Origin: an uncultured Flavobacteriales bacterium
Lineage (GTDB): Bacteria; Bacteroidota; Bacteroidia; Flavobacteriales; Crocinitomicaceae
Assembly (NCBI GenBank): GCA_946479985.1
Contig: CAMLIF010000015.1
Location: forward strand, 1 to 53,218
DNA: 53,218 nt
Direction of reading: 5' to 3'
Shown piece after piece: positions 24,930 to 35,169 of the stretch. The position numbers and the translations under genes were made by a program. The notes below the pieces were generated by a model. It saw nothing but the letters and a program-made list of their open reading frames with translations, was not told the DNA's origin and ran no database searches. How positions within the stretch are numbered: position 1 is the stretch's first letter; every line of letters begins with the position of its first letter.

Positions 24930-25825
24930 TGCGATACGTTCTCGTCATAACACTTCTTTTTTGTTTCGCAGGTTGCAGCCCTAAAGCTGACAGCGGGAAA
25001 CCACTTATCGTTTGTTCTACTTCCATAATTGCCGATTGTGTAAAAAACGTTGTTGGCGATGAATATGAAGTTGTTGCGTTAATGGGGCCAGAAATAGATC
25101 CGCATAGCTACAATCCCCGACCTTCAGATTCTCGTTACCTCTCAGATGCCGATGTCATTATTTACAACGGATTTCACCTGGAAGGAAAAATGGCTGAATT
25201 GTTCGAACATCTGAATACACGAAAAACTGTAATGAGCATTGCTGAATATTATCCGAAGGAAAAGAAAATTCAGGTAGATGCTCAGGGAGCCATTGATCCG
25301 CATATATGGTTCGACCCTATTGCCTGGATGAAAGGAATGGAAGGAGTGAAAAATGAGTTAAAAAGCAAATATTCACAAGATGCACCTTTGTTTGAAACCA
25401 ATTTTCAAAGCTTCAACACGAAAATAACAGCAGAATATTTCAGATTAAAAGAATTGCTGACCGGAATTCCTGAAGAACAACGCGTAATCATTACTTCACA
25501 CGACGCTTTTCATTATTTCGGCAGGGCCTTTAACTGCAAGGTAAAAGCCATTCAGGGAACTTCTACCACTCAGGAACCAAGCATTCAATCGATGCTGAAC
25601 TTACAGCAATATATTCTTGATCATCACATCAATGCGCTTTTTGTAGAAAGTTCTGTCAATCCGAAATCCATTTCAACTATCATAGAAAACTGCCGAAGCA
25701 AAGGACATCAATTAAAAATTGGCGGCACACTCTATTCTGATGCGCTCGGATCGAAAAAGGCAAAAACTTATTTTTCCATGCTGCATGAAAATTGTCACAC
25801 CATTTATAACGCTTTGAAACGATGA
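24929..25825 (+). CDS. Metal ABC transporter substrate-binding lipoprotein (TroA/MntA/ZnuA-like)
   Basis: The 298-residue cluster A-I binding protein has a lipobox at CFAGC (Cys16). The four expected metal ligands are visible as His59 (PEIDPHSYNP), His125 (AIDPHIWFDP), His191 (ITSHDAFHYFG) and Asp271 (GGTLYSDALG), a His3-Asp set as in TroA. The His-rich flexible loop common in ZnuA is missing, which slightly favours manganese or broad specificity. Its ATG overlaps the stop of the repressor gene by one base (TAATG), and its own stop overlaps the ATPase start by four bases, so translation is coupled along the operon. Confidence 0.92.
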   Translation: MRYVLVITLLFCFAGCSPKADSGKPLIVCSTSIIADCVKNVVGDEYEVVALMGPEIDPHSYNPRPSDSRYLSDADVIIYNGFHLEGKMAELFEHLNTRKTVMSIAEYYPKEKKIQVDAQGAIDPHIWFDPIAWMKGMEGVKNELKSKYSQDAPLFETNFQSFNTKITAEYFRLKELLTGIPEEQRVIITSHDAFHYFGRAFNCKVKAIQGTSTTQEPSIQSMLNLQQYILDHHINALFVESSVNPKSISTIIENCRSKGHQLKIGGTLYSDALGSKKAKTYFSMLHENCHTIYNALKR

Positions 25826-26562
25826 ATTCAACTGTAGAAAAAACAATAGTTGTTGAACAATTGAATGTAAGCTACCACAAACATGTAGCACTGACTGATG
25901 TTTCATTTGAATTGGGTTCAGGAAAACTGATCGGCATTATCGGTCCGAACGGATCCGGAAAAAGTACTTTACTAAAAGCAATTCTTCAAATCATCCCAAG
26001 TTCATCAAAGAAAGTAGAGTTTTTCGGTGAACCTTTGGAAAAAGTGAAACAGCGAATTGCTTACGTTCCACAGCGCGAATCGGTAGACTGGAATTTTCCG
26101 GTAACAGTTGAAGAAGTAGTTGGAATGGGACGATTAAATCCCAAAAAGTTATTTCAGCATTTAAAATCTACTGATAAAGATTTGATCAACCTGGCACTGG
26201 AACAAGTTGACATCAATTCACTTCGCAAAAAGCAGATCGGAGCACTTTCAGGAGGTCAGCAGCAACGTGTTTTTTTAGCCCGTGCACTGGCTCAGCAGGC
26301 AGATTTAATTTTGATGGACGAACCATTTGTGGGAATTGATATGGCTTCGCAGGAAAATATCCTTGATCTTTTACTAACACTTCGTAAAAACGGAAAGACC
26401 ATCGTAATGGTGCACCATGATCTGTCTACCGTTGCCCAATATTTCGATGAAGTGCTTCTAATGAACAACAAATTAGTAATGCACGGTCCTAAGAACGAAG
26501 TTTTAAAACCCGAAATACTACAAGGAGTTTACGGTAAGTTATTCAACGAAAGTCATTTGTAA
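25822..26562 (+). CDS. Metal ABC transporter ATP-binding protein
   Basis: The 246-residue ATPase shows Walker A GPNGSGKST at residues 41-49, the Q-loop in YVPQRESVDWNFPVTVEEVV, the signature LSGGQQQR at 142-149, Walker B LILMDEPF with Asp166-Glu167, and the switch histidine in MVHHDLSTV. The sequence RESVDWNFP is typical of manganese/zinc importer ATPases of the MntB/ZnuC class. It powers uptake with the two permeases downstream. Confidence 0.95.
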   Translation: MNSTVEKTIVVEQLNVSYHKHVALTDVSFELGSGKLIGIIGPNGSGKSTLLKAILQIIPSSSKKVEFFGEPLEKVKQRIAYVPQRESVDWNFPVTVEEVVGMGRLNPKKLFQHLKSTDKDLINLALEQVDINSLRKKQIGALSGGQQQRVFLARALAQQADLILMDEPFVGIDMASQENILDLLLTLRKNGKTIVMVHHDLSTVAQYFDEVLLMNNKLVMHGPKNEVLKPEILQGVYGKLFNESHL

Positions 26563-26563
26563 A

Positions 26564-27388
26564 ATGGATATTGTTCTCATCAAATTGTTTCTGGCCGTTG
26601 TACTCATTAGTATTGTGGCGGCGCTGGTTGGAACATTTACATTCCTGCAGAAAAAGGCCCTGATCAGCGATGCACTTTCACATGCCGTGTTGCCAGGTAT
26701 TGTCATTGGCTTTCTAATTAGCGGCAAACTCACTTCGTGGCTGGTTCTTGTCAGCGCCATTTGTGCCGGATGGGCCGCTCTGCAATCTATTTCATTTCTA
26801 ACGAAACGAACCACCTTAAAATCAGACGCACTTCTTGCCATTTCATTAAGTTCATTTCTTGCTTTAGGATTATCGTTTTTATCCTTTGCCCAGCTCAATC
26901 CGAAATTTGCCCGCTCAGGCCTAAATGATTTTCTTTTCGGAAAAGTTTCTGCGATTAACTGGAACGACATTTACATGATGGGAATCATTGCATTCTTTTC
27001 AACCGGAATCATCATCTTAAAATGGCATGAACTAGTTGCGCGAAGTTTTGACGAAACATATATGAAAACACGAGGTTTTAATACACGATTACTCGATATC
27101 ATTTTCAATATTCTTATTATTTGCTCCGTAGCAATTAGTGTTCAGGCAATTGGAGTTGTTTTAACCTCTGCCCTGCTTATTGTTCCTGTTACATGCGCAC
27201 GGATGTTCACACACAGCATTGTAAAACTGGCAATTGGTTCTTTGGTCATTGCAGTAGTTGCATCAGTCAGCGGAACAACCTTATCGATATATTCGCTGGA
27301 TATTCCAACCGGTCCGGCAATGGTAATTATGCTATCTATTCTGTTTGGACTGGGATTACTCATTAAATCTTTCAAGTTCAAGTCATGA
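26564..27388 (+). CDS. Metal ABC transporter permease, subunit 1
   Basis: The 274-residue ABC-3 type permease has about eight hydrophobic helices. It carries the family motif AALVGTFTFLQKKALISDALSHAVLPGIVIGF near its N-terminus and RSGLNDFLFGKVSAI in the middle. It starts one base after the ATPase stop and its final codons overlap the second permease start by four bases. The presence of two different permease genes indicates a heterodimeric channel as in TroCD-type systems. Confidence 0.92.
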   Translation: MDIVLIKLFLAVVLISIVAALVGTFTFLQKKALISDALSHAVLPGIVIGFLISGKLTSWLVLVSAICAGWAALQSISFLTKRTTLKSDALLAISLSSFLALGLSFLSFAQLNPKFARSGLNDFLFGKVSAINWNDIYMMGIIAFFSTGIIILKWHELVARSFDETYMKTRGFNTRLLDIIFNILIICSVAISVQAIGVVLTSALLIVPVTCARMFTHSIVKLAIGSLVIAVVASVSGTTLSIYSLDIPTGPAMVIMLSILFGLGLLIKSFKFKS

Positions 27389-28254
27389 TAGGTTCAGCAG
27401 AAATATGGATGATTATTCTTGCGATTACGGTGGCACTGCCTGCTTCCCTGCTAGGAGTATTCCTGATTCTCAAGAAAATGGTCATGGTTGCAGACGCTAT
27501 TTCTCATGCAGTACTTCCGGGAATTGTAGTAGCTTATTTGATCAGCAGAGAACTCTCAGGGTGGCAATTCGTGGTAGGATCCATCATTGCAGCAATAATC
27601 AGCTCCACAGGAATTCGTTGGTTACAGCGTAAGTTCAATACACAGGAAGATGCGGCAATTGGTACAGTTTTCACGTCATTCTTTGCCCTAGGAGTTATCT
27701 TAATTGCACTGTACACAGGAAAGAACACTGACATAGACCAGGAATGCGTTTTATATGGCGACCTGGAAACTACTGTTTTATATCACACCGTTCGGAATGG
27801 TTTTGATATCGGTCCGCAAGCATTTTACACCATGCTGCCACTGACTATTCTAATTGTTTTGATTTCTTCCGTTTTTCTGCCCCAATGGCGGGCTGTTTTA
27901 TTCGACAGCAATTTTGTTAAGTCGATTGGTGGGAAGGAAAAACGCTGGGAATGGATTCTATTGCTGCTTGTAAGCATACATTCGGTCCTTTGTTTTGACA
28001 GTGTTGGAGTGGTAATGGTAGTCGGTCTTTTGGTGCTTCCATCAAGTACAGCCATCGTTTTAGTCAAGAGATTAAGCAGCGCGCTTTGGATTTCTGCAAT
28101 AGTAAGTGTTGTTTCTTGCATTGTCGGCGTTTTATTAGCAATTCAATATAACTTCTCGGTAGCACCCATAATTGTAACCGTTAACGCAATAATTCTGGCA
28201 CTTACAGTGACAATAAAGTCAGTTAGCAGTAATCTCAAAGGAATAAGCACATAA
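27385..28254 (+). CDS. Metal ABC transporter permease, subunit 2
   Basis: The 289-residue ABC-3 permease is paralogous to subunit 1. It shares the N-terminal motif (PASLLGVFLILKKMVMVADA followed by ISHAVLPGIVVAYLIS) and has GKNTDIDQECVLYGDLE, a loop typical of the TroD-like partner. About eight helices are visible. It ends the operon; the next 240 nt hold a separate promoter and terminator rather than another operon gene. No clear terminator for this operon was found; only a weak AAAAG-T-CTTTT repeat lies at 28287-28297. Confidence 0.92.
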   Translation: MIGSAEIWMIILAITVALPASLLGVFLILKKMVMVADAISHAVLPGIVVAYLISRELSGWQFVVGSIIAAIISSTGIRWLQRKFNTQEDAAIGTVFTSFFALGVILIALYTGKNTDIDQECVLYGDLETTVLYHTVRNGFDIGPQAFYTMLPLTILIVLISSVFLPQWRAVLFDSNFVKSIGGKEKRWEWILLLLVSIHSVLCFDSVGVVMVVGLLVLPSSTAIVLVKRLSSALWISAIVSVVSCIVGVLLAIQYNFSVAPIIVTVNAIILALTVTIKSVSSNLKGIST

Positions 28255-28306
28255 ACAAGAATTCAAGAATACGCGTTTTTATGAACAAAAGTCTTTTAAA
28301 AAAATC

Positions 28307-28336
28307 TTGTGCAGGCATATTAAGTTCTTACCTTTG
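28307..28336 (+). promoter_or_regulatory. Promoter with both elements: TTG-N19-TACCTTTG
   Basis: TTG at 28307-28309 and TACCTTTG at 28329-28336 are separated by 19 nt, the spacing of the Bacteroidota -33/-7 promoter. This is the best-formed promoter in the window. No reading frame begins within the next 100 nt, but a strong terminator does follow. Confidence 0.7.
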
Positions 28337-28342
28337 TTGAAA

Positions 28343-28437
28343 GAATCAATCTTCATAGTTTGATTTTTGGGTTTTATAGTTTTAGCATGGTTTAGCGAAA
28401 AGAGGAGTAGATTTTAGAGAATTTACTCCTCTTTTTG
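28343..28437 (+). ncRNA. Candidate small RNA or attenuator leader (about 95 nt)
   Basis: The segment lies between a well-formed promoter and a strong Rho-independent terminator and contains no open frame of note. Folded by eye it has a 5-prime hairpin, AAGAATCAA at 28341-28349 pairing with TTGATTTTT at 28360-28368 (one G-U pair), a single-stranded linker of about 29 nt, and the terminator hairpin. Two readings are possible: an independent small RNA, or a leader that controls the outer-membrane protein gene at 28498 by premature termination. It matches no RNA family I recognise. The 5-prime end is estimated from the -7 box. Confidence 0.5.
28398..28436 (+). terminator. Strong Rho-independent terminator
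   Basis: AAAAGAGGAGTA at 28398-28409 pairs perfectly with TACTCCTCTTTT at 28424-28435 (12 bp, 14-nt loop), followed by T to 28436. It sits 60 nt before the next gene and well after the metal operon. Confidence 0.88.
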
Positions 28438-28470
28438 TTTGTATAAATCCTCCACTTTCAGCTTTTTTCG

Positions 28471-28478
28471 TATTTTCG
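28471..28478 (+). promoter_or_regulatory. Putative -7 box variant TATTTTCG
   Basis: TATTTTCG differs from TAnnTTTG at one position and ends 19 nt before the gene at 28498. If active it makes that gene independent of the upstream terminator. Confidence 0.35.
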
Positions 28479-28497
28479 TTCATATTCTACTTAATTT

Positions 28498-29988
28498 ATG
28501 AAGATCTACGCGCTTATCCCACTTCTATTCTTAGGAATTACATTCAATTTATCGGCTCAAACACAAGGTGTTGCATTCTCAACTGTTGGAAAAGGAGTTG
28601 CCACTCCGTTTGTTTCGGATTATCAAAGTTTAGGAATCAATGTTTCTGCCTTGGGCTGGGGAACCGGTTATGAGAACAAGCGATTCACTGTCGGATCGAC
28701 CGAATTTGCATTCAGTATTTACAGTGACTCACTAAATGCTTCGAAGCTCCGAAACCTTTACAAAACGGTTCGAAATGAAGTAACGAACACCAATTCGGAA
28801 CCATTCAACTTCCAACAACAAAGAGAAGCAGCCGCAAATTATGCAGAAGCGGGAATTACGATGAATCTGGATTTTAACTGGGCAGGATTTGCGTATCAAA
28901 CAGAGAAATTCGGAGGTATTGCTTTCAACATCAGGGAAAGTTATCAGTACTATTCTAAATTGAATAAACAAACAACGGATCTTATTTTCAGAGGAAAACT
29001 TTCTTCCCTATTCGATTCATTGACTATCGTTGTAGGATCAGACACTTCACGTGTTGCGAATAGCGAAAATCTTTCACAAGACACGCTCGCGGCAGTTATT
29101 GAAGGAAATGTTTCTGTACCGGTTAGCTTAAGCAGCCTTACCAACGGCTCTAAAATCAGAATGGTTTGGAGCAGATCATATAACTTCGGATATGGTAGAA
29201 AAATCATCGGTATCGATTCAGTATTTGTGCTTTATGGTGGTGTAGGCGGTAGAATCATTTCATCTATGGCCATGTTTGACCTTACAAGCGACAACAGTGG
29301 TCTGGCTATGTATTCTTCGATAACTCCTGCATTTAATATCGATTACGGAAACATCGGTGGCGCAAATGTCCTGAATTACAAAGGGGGCATACCACCAGCG
29401 GTTGGACAAGGATATGGTGTTGATTTGGCTGCAAGTGCAATTTTATTCAATAAGCTAAAAATTGCCGTTGCCGTTAACAATATCGGATCGGTAACCTACA
29501 CACAAAATGTTTACCGCGTTAAGGATACCTTATTTGGTAATTTCAGCTTAGCAGGATTGAGCGATAACGATATTACAAGCTCCGTGAATCAGTTGTTACA
29601 GGATGGGGGAATTTTAACATTGGAAGGTCAGGAAAAATACGTTGTGAAAAACGCTGCCGATTTCAGATTCGGAGCTGCTTTTGAGCCGTTCAAGTTTCTG
29701 AAAGTAGGTTTCGATATGGTTGCACCTTTCGATAGAGAAAACCCCGGATCTCTTCAAAATGCCGTATTCTCTTTTGGTGGAGAAGTGAGACCGGTAAAAT
29801 GGATCGCTTTGAATGCAGGTTATTATGGTGGAGGAATCTACAAAAACAATATTCCGGTGGGAATTACCTTTATCATTAAAGATGGTTCTTACGAATGCGG
29901 AATTGCTTCAAGTGATGCTTTGTCTTTCTTCACAGAAAACTCCAACAGTGTTTCTACAGCATTCGGATTTGCACGATTCAGATTCTAA
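28498..29988 (+). CDS. Outer-membrane protein, DUF5723-like
   Basis: The 496-residue exported protein has a signal peptide ending at LSAQ. Long stretches of alternating hydrophobic and polar residues with many aromatic girdle positions follow (MTMNLDFNWAGFAY-like region, GIAFNIRESYQYYSKLN, FNYGYGRKIIG-like region, LKVGFDMVAPFD), and the protein ends in FGFARFRF, a beta-barrel C-terminus with a final Phe. The pattern fits the DUF5723 / PorV-like barrel proteins of Bacteroidota. No ligand or partner can be named. Confidence 0.68.
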   Translation: MKIYALIPLLFLGITFNLSAQTQGVAFSTVGKGVATPFVSDYQSLGINVSALGWGTGYENKRFTVGSTEFAFSIYSDSLNASKLRNLYKTVRNEVTNTNSEPFNFQQQREAAANYAEAGITMNLDFNWAGFAYQTEKFGGIAFNIRESYQYYSKLNKQTTDLIFRGKLSSLFDSLTIVVGSDTSRVANSENLSQDTLAAVIEGNVSVPVSLSSLTNGSKIRMVWSRSYNFGYGRKIIGIDSVFVLYGGVGGRIISSMAMFDLTSDNSGLAMYSSITPAFNIDYGNIGGANVLNYKGGIPPAVGQGYGVDLAASAILFNKLKIAVAVNNIGSVTYTQNVYRVKDTLFGNFSLAGLSDNDITSSVNQLLQDGGILTLEGQEKYVVKNAADFRFGAAFEPFKFLKVGFDMVAPFDRENPGSLQNAVFSFGGEVRPVKWIALNAGYYGGGIYKNNIPVGITFIIKDGSYECGIASSDALSFFTENSNSVSTAFGFARFRF

Positions 29989-30042
29989 GTCTCAACACAA
30001 ACAAACAGGGGTTTATATAAACACATAGTGATCTTAGTGAAA

Positions 30043-30145
30043 CATAATCACATAGTTTTTAGCATCCATACGTCCGACTGAGTGAATCCAACGGGAGGAG
30101 AATTTTTATAGAAGATAGGCATTGGGAGAAACCATAATCACATGG
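30043..30145. repeat. Short direct repeats CATAATCACAT(A/G)G in an intergenic region
   Basis: CATAATCACATAG at 30043-30055 and CATAATCACATGG at 30133-30145 lie in the 230-nt gap after the DUF5723-like gene. A further CACATAG occurs at 30022-30028. The wording (ATAGTGATCTTAGTGAAAC) resembles diffuse intergenic repeats of Bacteroidota. No gene or hairpin terminator was found in this gap. Confidence 0.35.
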
Positions 30146-30218
30146 CTCTGAAATAAGAAATGAAATTTTGAGCTTATAATTGTGTTACCACTTTTCTATG
30201 TCACCACGTGTTGAATAG

Positions 30219-30854
30219 TTAGAAATTGTCTTTCAGGAAAAGCGCTTTCAATTCATTTAACAGAAGAGCTGTTGCACCCCAAATAGCGACATCTCCCTGA
30301 ACAAAATGCGGAATCTGTTCAACGATTCGTCCGGGTAAAACCTCTACATCCCTTCGCTCTATGGCTTCTTCTGTAAAAAGTGGATTTAACGATATATAAT
30401 GCAGTTTTTTTACTTCTCTTTCATTCAGCCGGAATTCATTGGGAAGCTGATCTATGTAGAAGACATACGGATCTATCAGAAACCCTGAAACAGGAATGTA
30501 AACCTGCGACAATTTACCAATCATTAAATCCTCTTGTAAAAGCAAGCCAATTTCTTCTTCACATTCACGAATAGCTGTTTGAAGCAGGTTCGGATCGGAT
30601 TCTTCCCGTTTCCCACCTGGAAAACTCAACTGACCGGAGTGCTTTCCTTCATATTCCTGCCGTTGTGTTACCAATACACCAGGCTCATTTGAGTCATTAA
30701 CGGGGAAAAGAATGATTGCAACAGCAGATTCGCGGTACGGCTTCCCGGAAGCAAGGAAATCACTGGTGCGGCCACGTACAGGCGCGAAACCAATATGTGT
30801 TTCTTCTCCCGGTAATTCCTGCTGAAAAAGTAAAATTAATTCCTGACGTGTCAT
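30219..30854 (-). CDS. Nudix hydrolase, CoA pyrophosphatase-like
   Basis: The 211-residue protein carries LSFPGGKREESD followed by LLQTAIRECEEEIGL, the Nudix box (GX5EX7REUXEEXGU) preceded by the SFPGG form used by coenzyme-A pyrophosphatases of the NudL/YeaB type. AVAIILFPVNDSNEPGVLVTQR precedes it. The predicted reaction is hydrolysis of CoA or its derivatives to 3-prime,5-prime-ADP and phosphopantetheine, with Mg or Mn bound by the REEEE glutamates. The start overlaps the stop of the upstream lipoprotein gene by four bases, so the two are coupled. Confidence 0.85.
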   Translation of the reverse strand: MTRQELILLFQQELPGEETHIGFAPVRGRTSDFLASGKPYRESAVAIILFPVNDSNEPGVLVTQRQEYEGKHSGQLSFPGGKREESDPNLLQTAIRECEEEIGLLLQEDLMIGKLSQVYIPVSGFLIDPYVFYIDQLPNEFRLNEREVKKLHYISLNPLFTEEAIERRDVEVLPGRIVEQIPHFVQGDVAIWGATALLLNELKALFLKDNF

Positions 30855-31447
30855 TTGATAATTCGAACTGTAGCCAAAACACTTTCGAAATCGTCATAGG
30901 TATAACCCAGCATTTCGCGTTGAGTTGTCCATTGAAAAATGTAGTACTCTTTTTTGACCTTTAGCGTTGCAATAACGTAATATTGACCATTGGGTGAACC
31001 AAGATCTTTAACAACCTGGATCAGTCCCGGAAACTTAACTTTTTTAGGCAGATTCTTCTTCAAAGAGCTAATCCCCGTCCATTCTGTTTCTATGCGTTTT
31101 TTGACATAAGCATCATGAAACAGGTTCAGCATATCACTCGTCATGATTTCGTTTGCCAGGAAAGGCAGATCGCGCTCCGATTCTTTAAACCGTTCTATTG
31201 AGAAATAAGCATTGAACGTTCGGGTATGTCTTTCGAAAGAATATTGACGAATGGTACTTTTAGACCAATATCTCAAAAAACATGACGGGATTTTAAAGCG
31301 GATATTTCCAAATTTAGCCTTCGCATCCAGAATCATTTCGTAGTTATTCAGACGAAATTTTTCCAGCGTATTGGTTTTGTCCACAACTTGTTCCCCGCAA
31401 GAAACCAGCAGACTTAAACCAAGAATAAAGACGAGGGCTTTTTTCAT
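30851..31447 (-). CDS. Lipoprotein of unknown function
   Basis: This 198-residue protein has a clear lipobox (LGLSLLVSC at residues 9-17). It then alternates charged and aromatic segments (RYWSKSTIRQYSFERHTRTF, YYVIATLKVKKEYYIFQW). It resembles Gliding-GldD-independent small lipoproteins found beside nudix genes in Flavobacteriales only in general character; no domain is recognised. It precedes the nudix gene with a 4-nt overlap and follows the gyrB terminator, so it starts a two-gene unit. Confidence 0.7.
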   Translation of the reverse strand: MKKALVFILGLSLLVSCGEQVVDKTNTLEKFRLNNYEMILDAKAKFGNIRFKIPSCFLRYWSKSTIRQYSFERHTRTFNAYFSIERFKESERDLPFLANEIMTSDMLNLFHDAYVKKRIETEWTGISSLKKNLPKKVKFPGLIQVVKDLGSPNGQYYVIATLKVKKEYYIFQWTTQREMLGYTYDDFESVLATVRIIK

Positions 31448-31467
31448 GTCAGAAGGTTTGATTAAGC

Positions 31468-31496
31468 AAAAAACTGTCCGCCATAGCGGACAGTTT
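31468..31496 (-). terminator. gyrB terminator
   Basis: AAACTGTCCG at 31471-31480 and CGGACAGTTT at 31487-31496 form a perfect 10-bp stem with a 6-nt loop. On the minus strand it ends in six T (31468-31473), seven bases after the gyrB stop. Confidence 0.9.
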
Positions 31497-31503
31497 CATT
31501 TGA

Positions 31504-33465
<1,962 letters not shown>

Positions 33466-33493
33466 TCAATGCCTGTCGGACGACAAAGCGTAA

Positions 33494-33501
33494 CAAATAT
33501 A
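33494..33501 (-). promoter_or_regulatory. Putative -7 box (TATATTTG) of gyrB
   Basis: CAAATATA on the plus strand reads TATATTTG on the minus strand, an exact TAnnTTTG match 37 nt before the gyrB start. Confidence 0.5.
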
Positions 33502-33525
33502 GCATTTTTAAAGGGTTCTAACGAA

Positions 33526-33552
33526 AAACGATCCACCTGGAGCGGACCGTTT
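33526..33552 (-). terminator. Terminator after the glutathione peroxidase gene
   Basis: AAACGATCC at 33526-33534 pairs with GGACCGTTT at 33544-33552 except for one A-C mismatch. The minus-strand 3-prime side reads CGTTTTTCG. It lies 26 nt after the peroxidase stop. Confidence 0.6.
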
Positions 33553-33578
33553 TATCAACAAAATATTAACGTTGTGAA

Positions 33579-34124
33579 CTATTTCGTAATCCATTCCACA
33601 ATTGATGCTTCATTAGGCAAAGTTCGCGGTTCAACAACGCGCACTAACTCCCCTTTTTCATCAAACAAATATTTCTGAAAGTTCCACTTTACCTCACTAT
33701 CCTCTTTACCATTCAGTTTTTTCTGAGTCAGGTATTCATACACAGGATCTATATCCTTTCCTTTCACCGAAATTTTCGACATCATCTGAAAACTCACTCC
33801 GTAATTCTTCTTACAAAATGAAGCGATATCTTCATTAGAACCTGGCTCCTGCGACATAAAGTTATTCGCCGGAAAACCGATAATCACAAAGTTACTGTCT
33901 TTGTAAGCATGGTACAGAGCTTCCAATTGCTCGTATTGAGGAGTCAGCCCGCATTCGGAAGCGGTATTAACGACCATAACCTTTTTTCCCTTTAATGAAG
34001 AAAAGGAAAATTCTTCGCCTGTAATTGTTTTCGCCTTTAAACTATAAAAACCCGAATCCTGAGCACAGGAAATATTAGCAACCAGTAAAAACAAACCCAG
34101 TGCGTACGTAACAAATTTATTCAT
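33579..34124 (-). CDS. Exported glutathione peroxidase-family peroxidase
   Basis: The 181-residue protein has an N-terminal signal (YALGLFLLVANISCAQ) and then the complete glutathione-peroxidase fold: Cys58 in VVNTASECGLTPQYEQLE, IIGFPANNFMSQEPGS with the catalytic Asn/Gln region, and VKWNFQKYLFDEKG with the conserved Trp and Asn. Cysteine replaces selenocysteine. Bacterial family members are usually thioredoxin-dependent peroxidases. Export to the periplasm is unusual compared with cytoplasmic homologues and is inferred from the leader; ISC before AQ is a poor lipobox, so SpI cleavage is more likely. Confidence 0.88.
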   Translation of the reverse strand: MNKFVTYALGLFLLVANISCAQDSGFYSLKAKTITGEEFSFSSLKGKKVMVVNTASECGLTPQYEQLEALYHAYKDSNFVIIGFPANNFMSQEPGSNEDIASFCKKNYGVSFQMMSKISVKGKDIDPVYEYLTQKKLNGKEDSEVKWNFQKYLFDEKGELVRVVEPRTLPNEASIVEWITK

Positions 34125-34153
34125 GATAGTTATTTTATATAAACTAAGTGAAG

Positions 34154-34161
34154 CAAACTTA
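34154..34161 (-). promoter_or_regulatory. Putative -7 box (TAAGTTTG) of the glutathione peroxidase gene
   Basis: CAAACTTA on the plus strand reads TAAGTTTG on the minus strand, an exact TAnnTTTG match 29 nt before the start codon. Confidence 0.45.
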
Positions 34162-34280
34162 CGTTTAATCTACTTAGTCTGGATTTTATTTTTAGCACAA
34201 AAATGGAACTTTTTTTTCCTTAATACGATTAATACATAGTGAAGGCTTTTAGCAACACACGCCTCACAAACAATTCAATA

Positions 34281-35132
34281 ATGAAACACACATTTATCGT
34301 CCTGTTTTTACTCACCAGTTTTTCCTGTTTTACGCAAATCACAGGAAACTGGCAGGGGTTCTTAATGAAGAACGGCGAAACTGTTGACCAGGCCCGGATT
34401 ATATACTTCGAATTCAAACCGGATGGAAAATTTGTTGCAAAAACACGCGAAGAAATCATCAATAAAGAAGGATACTCCATTAAAAATCTGACAGGAGAAA
34501 TTACGGGAAACAAAGCAACACTGAAGCAAACACAAGTTGTTGAAAAAAAAGACATTTCAGGAAACCGCTGGTGCAACCTCGATTTCACTTTGGAATACAC
34601 CGACTCAACCGGCTACCTGACCGGCACATTTATCAGTACTGAATGCAGGGGAAATATTGGAAAAATCATTTGCTACAGAAACACCACTCCAATTGAAAGC
34701 GGAGCAACAAAAACAGCTTACCAGGCCTGGAGTAAATTCTTTAAAGACGACGTGACACACAATAGAAAAGCCCCTGAAATCAGAGCACTTGAGCGTAAGA
34801 ATTTCGTTTTCCAGGCAATTTATTTCGACTTCGACAAAACAGAGATCAAACCGGAATATTTCGCCTATTTGAATCGACTGGTTCATGTTGTTGACGGACA
34901 TTCGGACCTCCGAATCAAGGTTATTGGAAATACAGATTCTGACGGCCCGAATAGTTACAATATAGATCTCTCGGAACGAAGAGCCAAAGCTTTGATTGAT
35001 TATTTCGTGGCAGCAGGATTAGCTCCCGACCGCATTGTAATAGATTTTAAGGGAGAAACAAATCCTAAAGGAGATAATTCCACAAGCGTTGGCCGACAAG
35101 AGAACAGGCGTGTAGATTTCACATTCATTTAA
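34281..35132 (+). CDS. OmpA-family outer-membrane protein
   Basis: The 283-residue protein, read from the ATG at 34281, has a signal peptide ending at CFTQ. An N-terminal beta-rich domain of about 130 residues follows (ITGNWQGFLMKNGETVDQAR, FIGTFISTECRG-like end). An OmpA-like peptidoglycan-binding domain completes it (FQAIYFDFDKTEIKPEYFAY, RIKVIGNTDSDGPNSYN, LSERRAKALIDYFVAAGLAP, RQENRRVDFTFI). The conserved NxxLSxxRA arginine that contacts diaminopimelate is present. It probably links the outer membrane or a periplasmic partner to the cell wall. The upstream in-frame GTG at 34239 is rejected because the signal peptide would become internal. Confidence 0.85.
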   Translation: MKHTFIVLFLLTSFSCFTQITGNWQGFLMKNGETVDQARIIYFEFKPDGKFVAKTREEIINKEGYSIKNLTGEITGNKATLKQTQVVEKKDISGNRWCNLDFTLEYTDSTGYLTGTFISTECRGNIGKIICYRNTTPIESGATKTAYQAWSKFFKDDVTHNRKAPEIRALERKNFVFQAIYFDFDKTEIKPEYFAYLNRLVHVVDGHSDLRIKVIGNTDSDGPNSYNIDLSERRAKALIDYFVAAGLAPDRIVIDFKGETNPKGDNSTSVGRQENRRVDFTFI

Positions 35133-35169
35133 GAGGTAAAGCACGCGGTAATCTTATCCGCTTCAAGCC

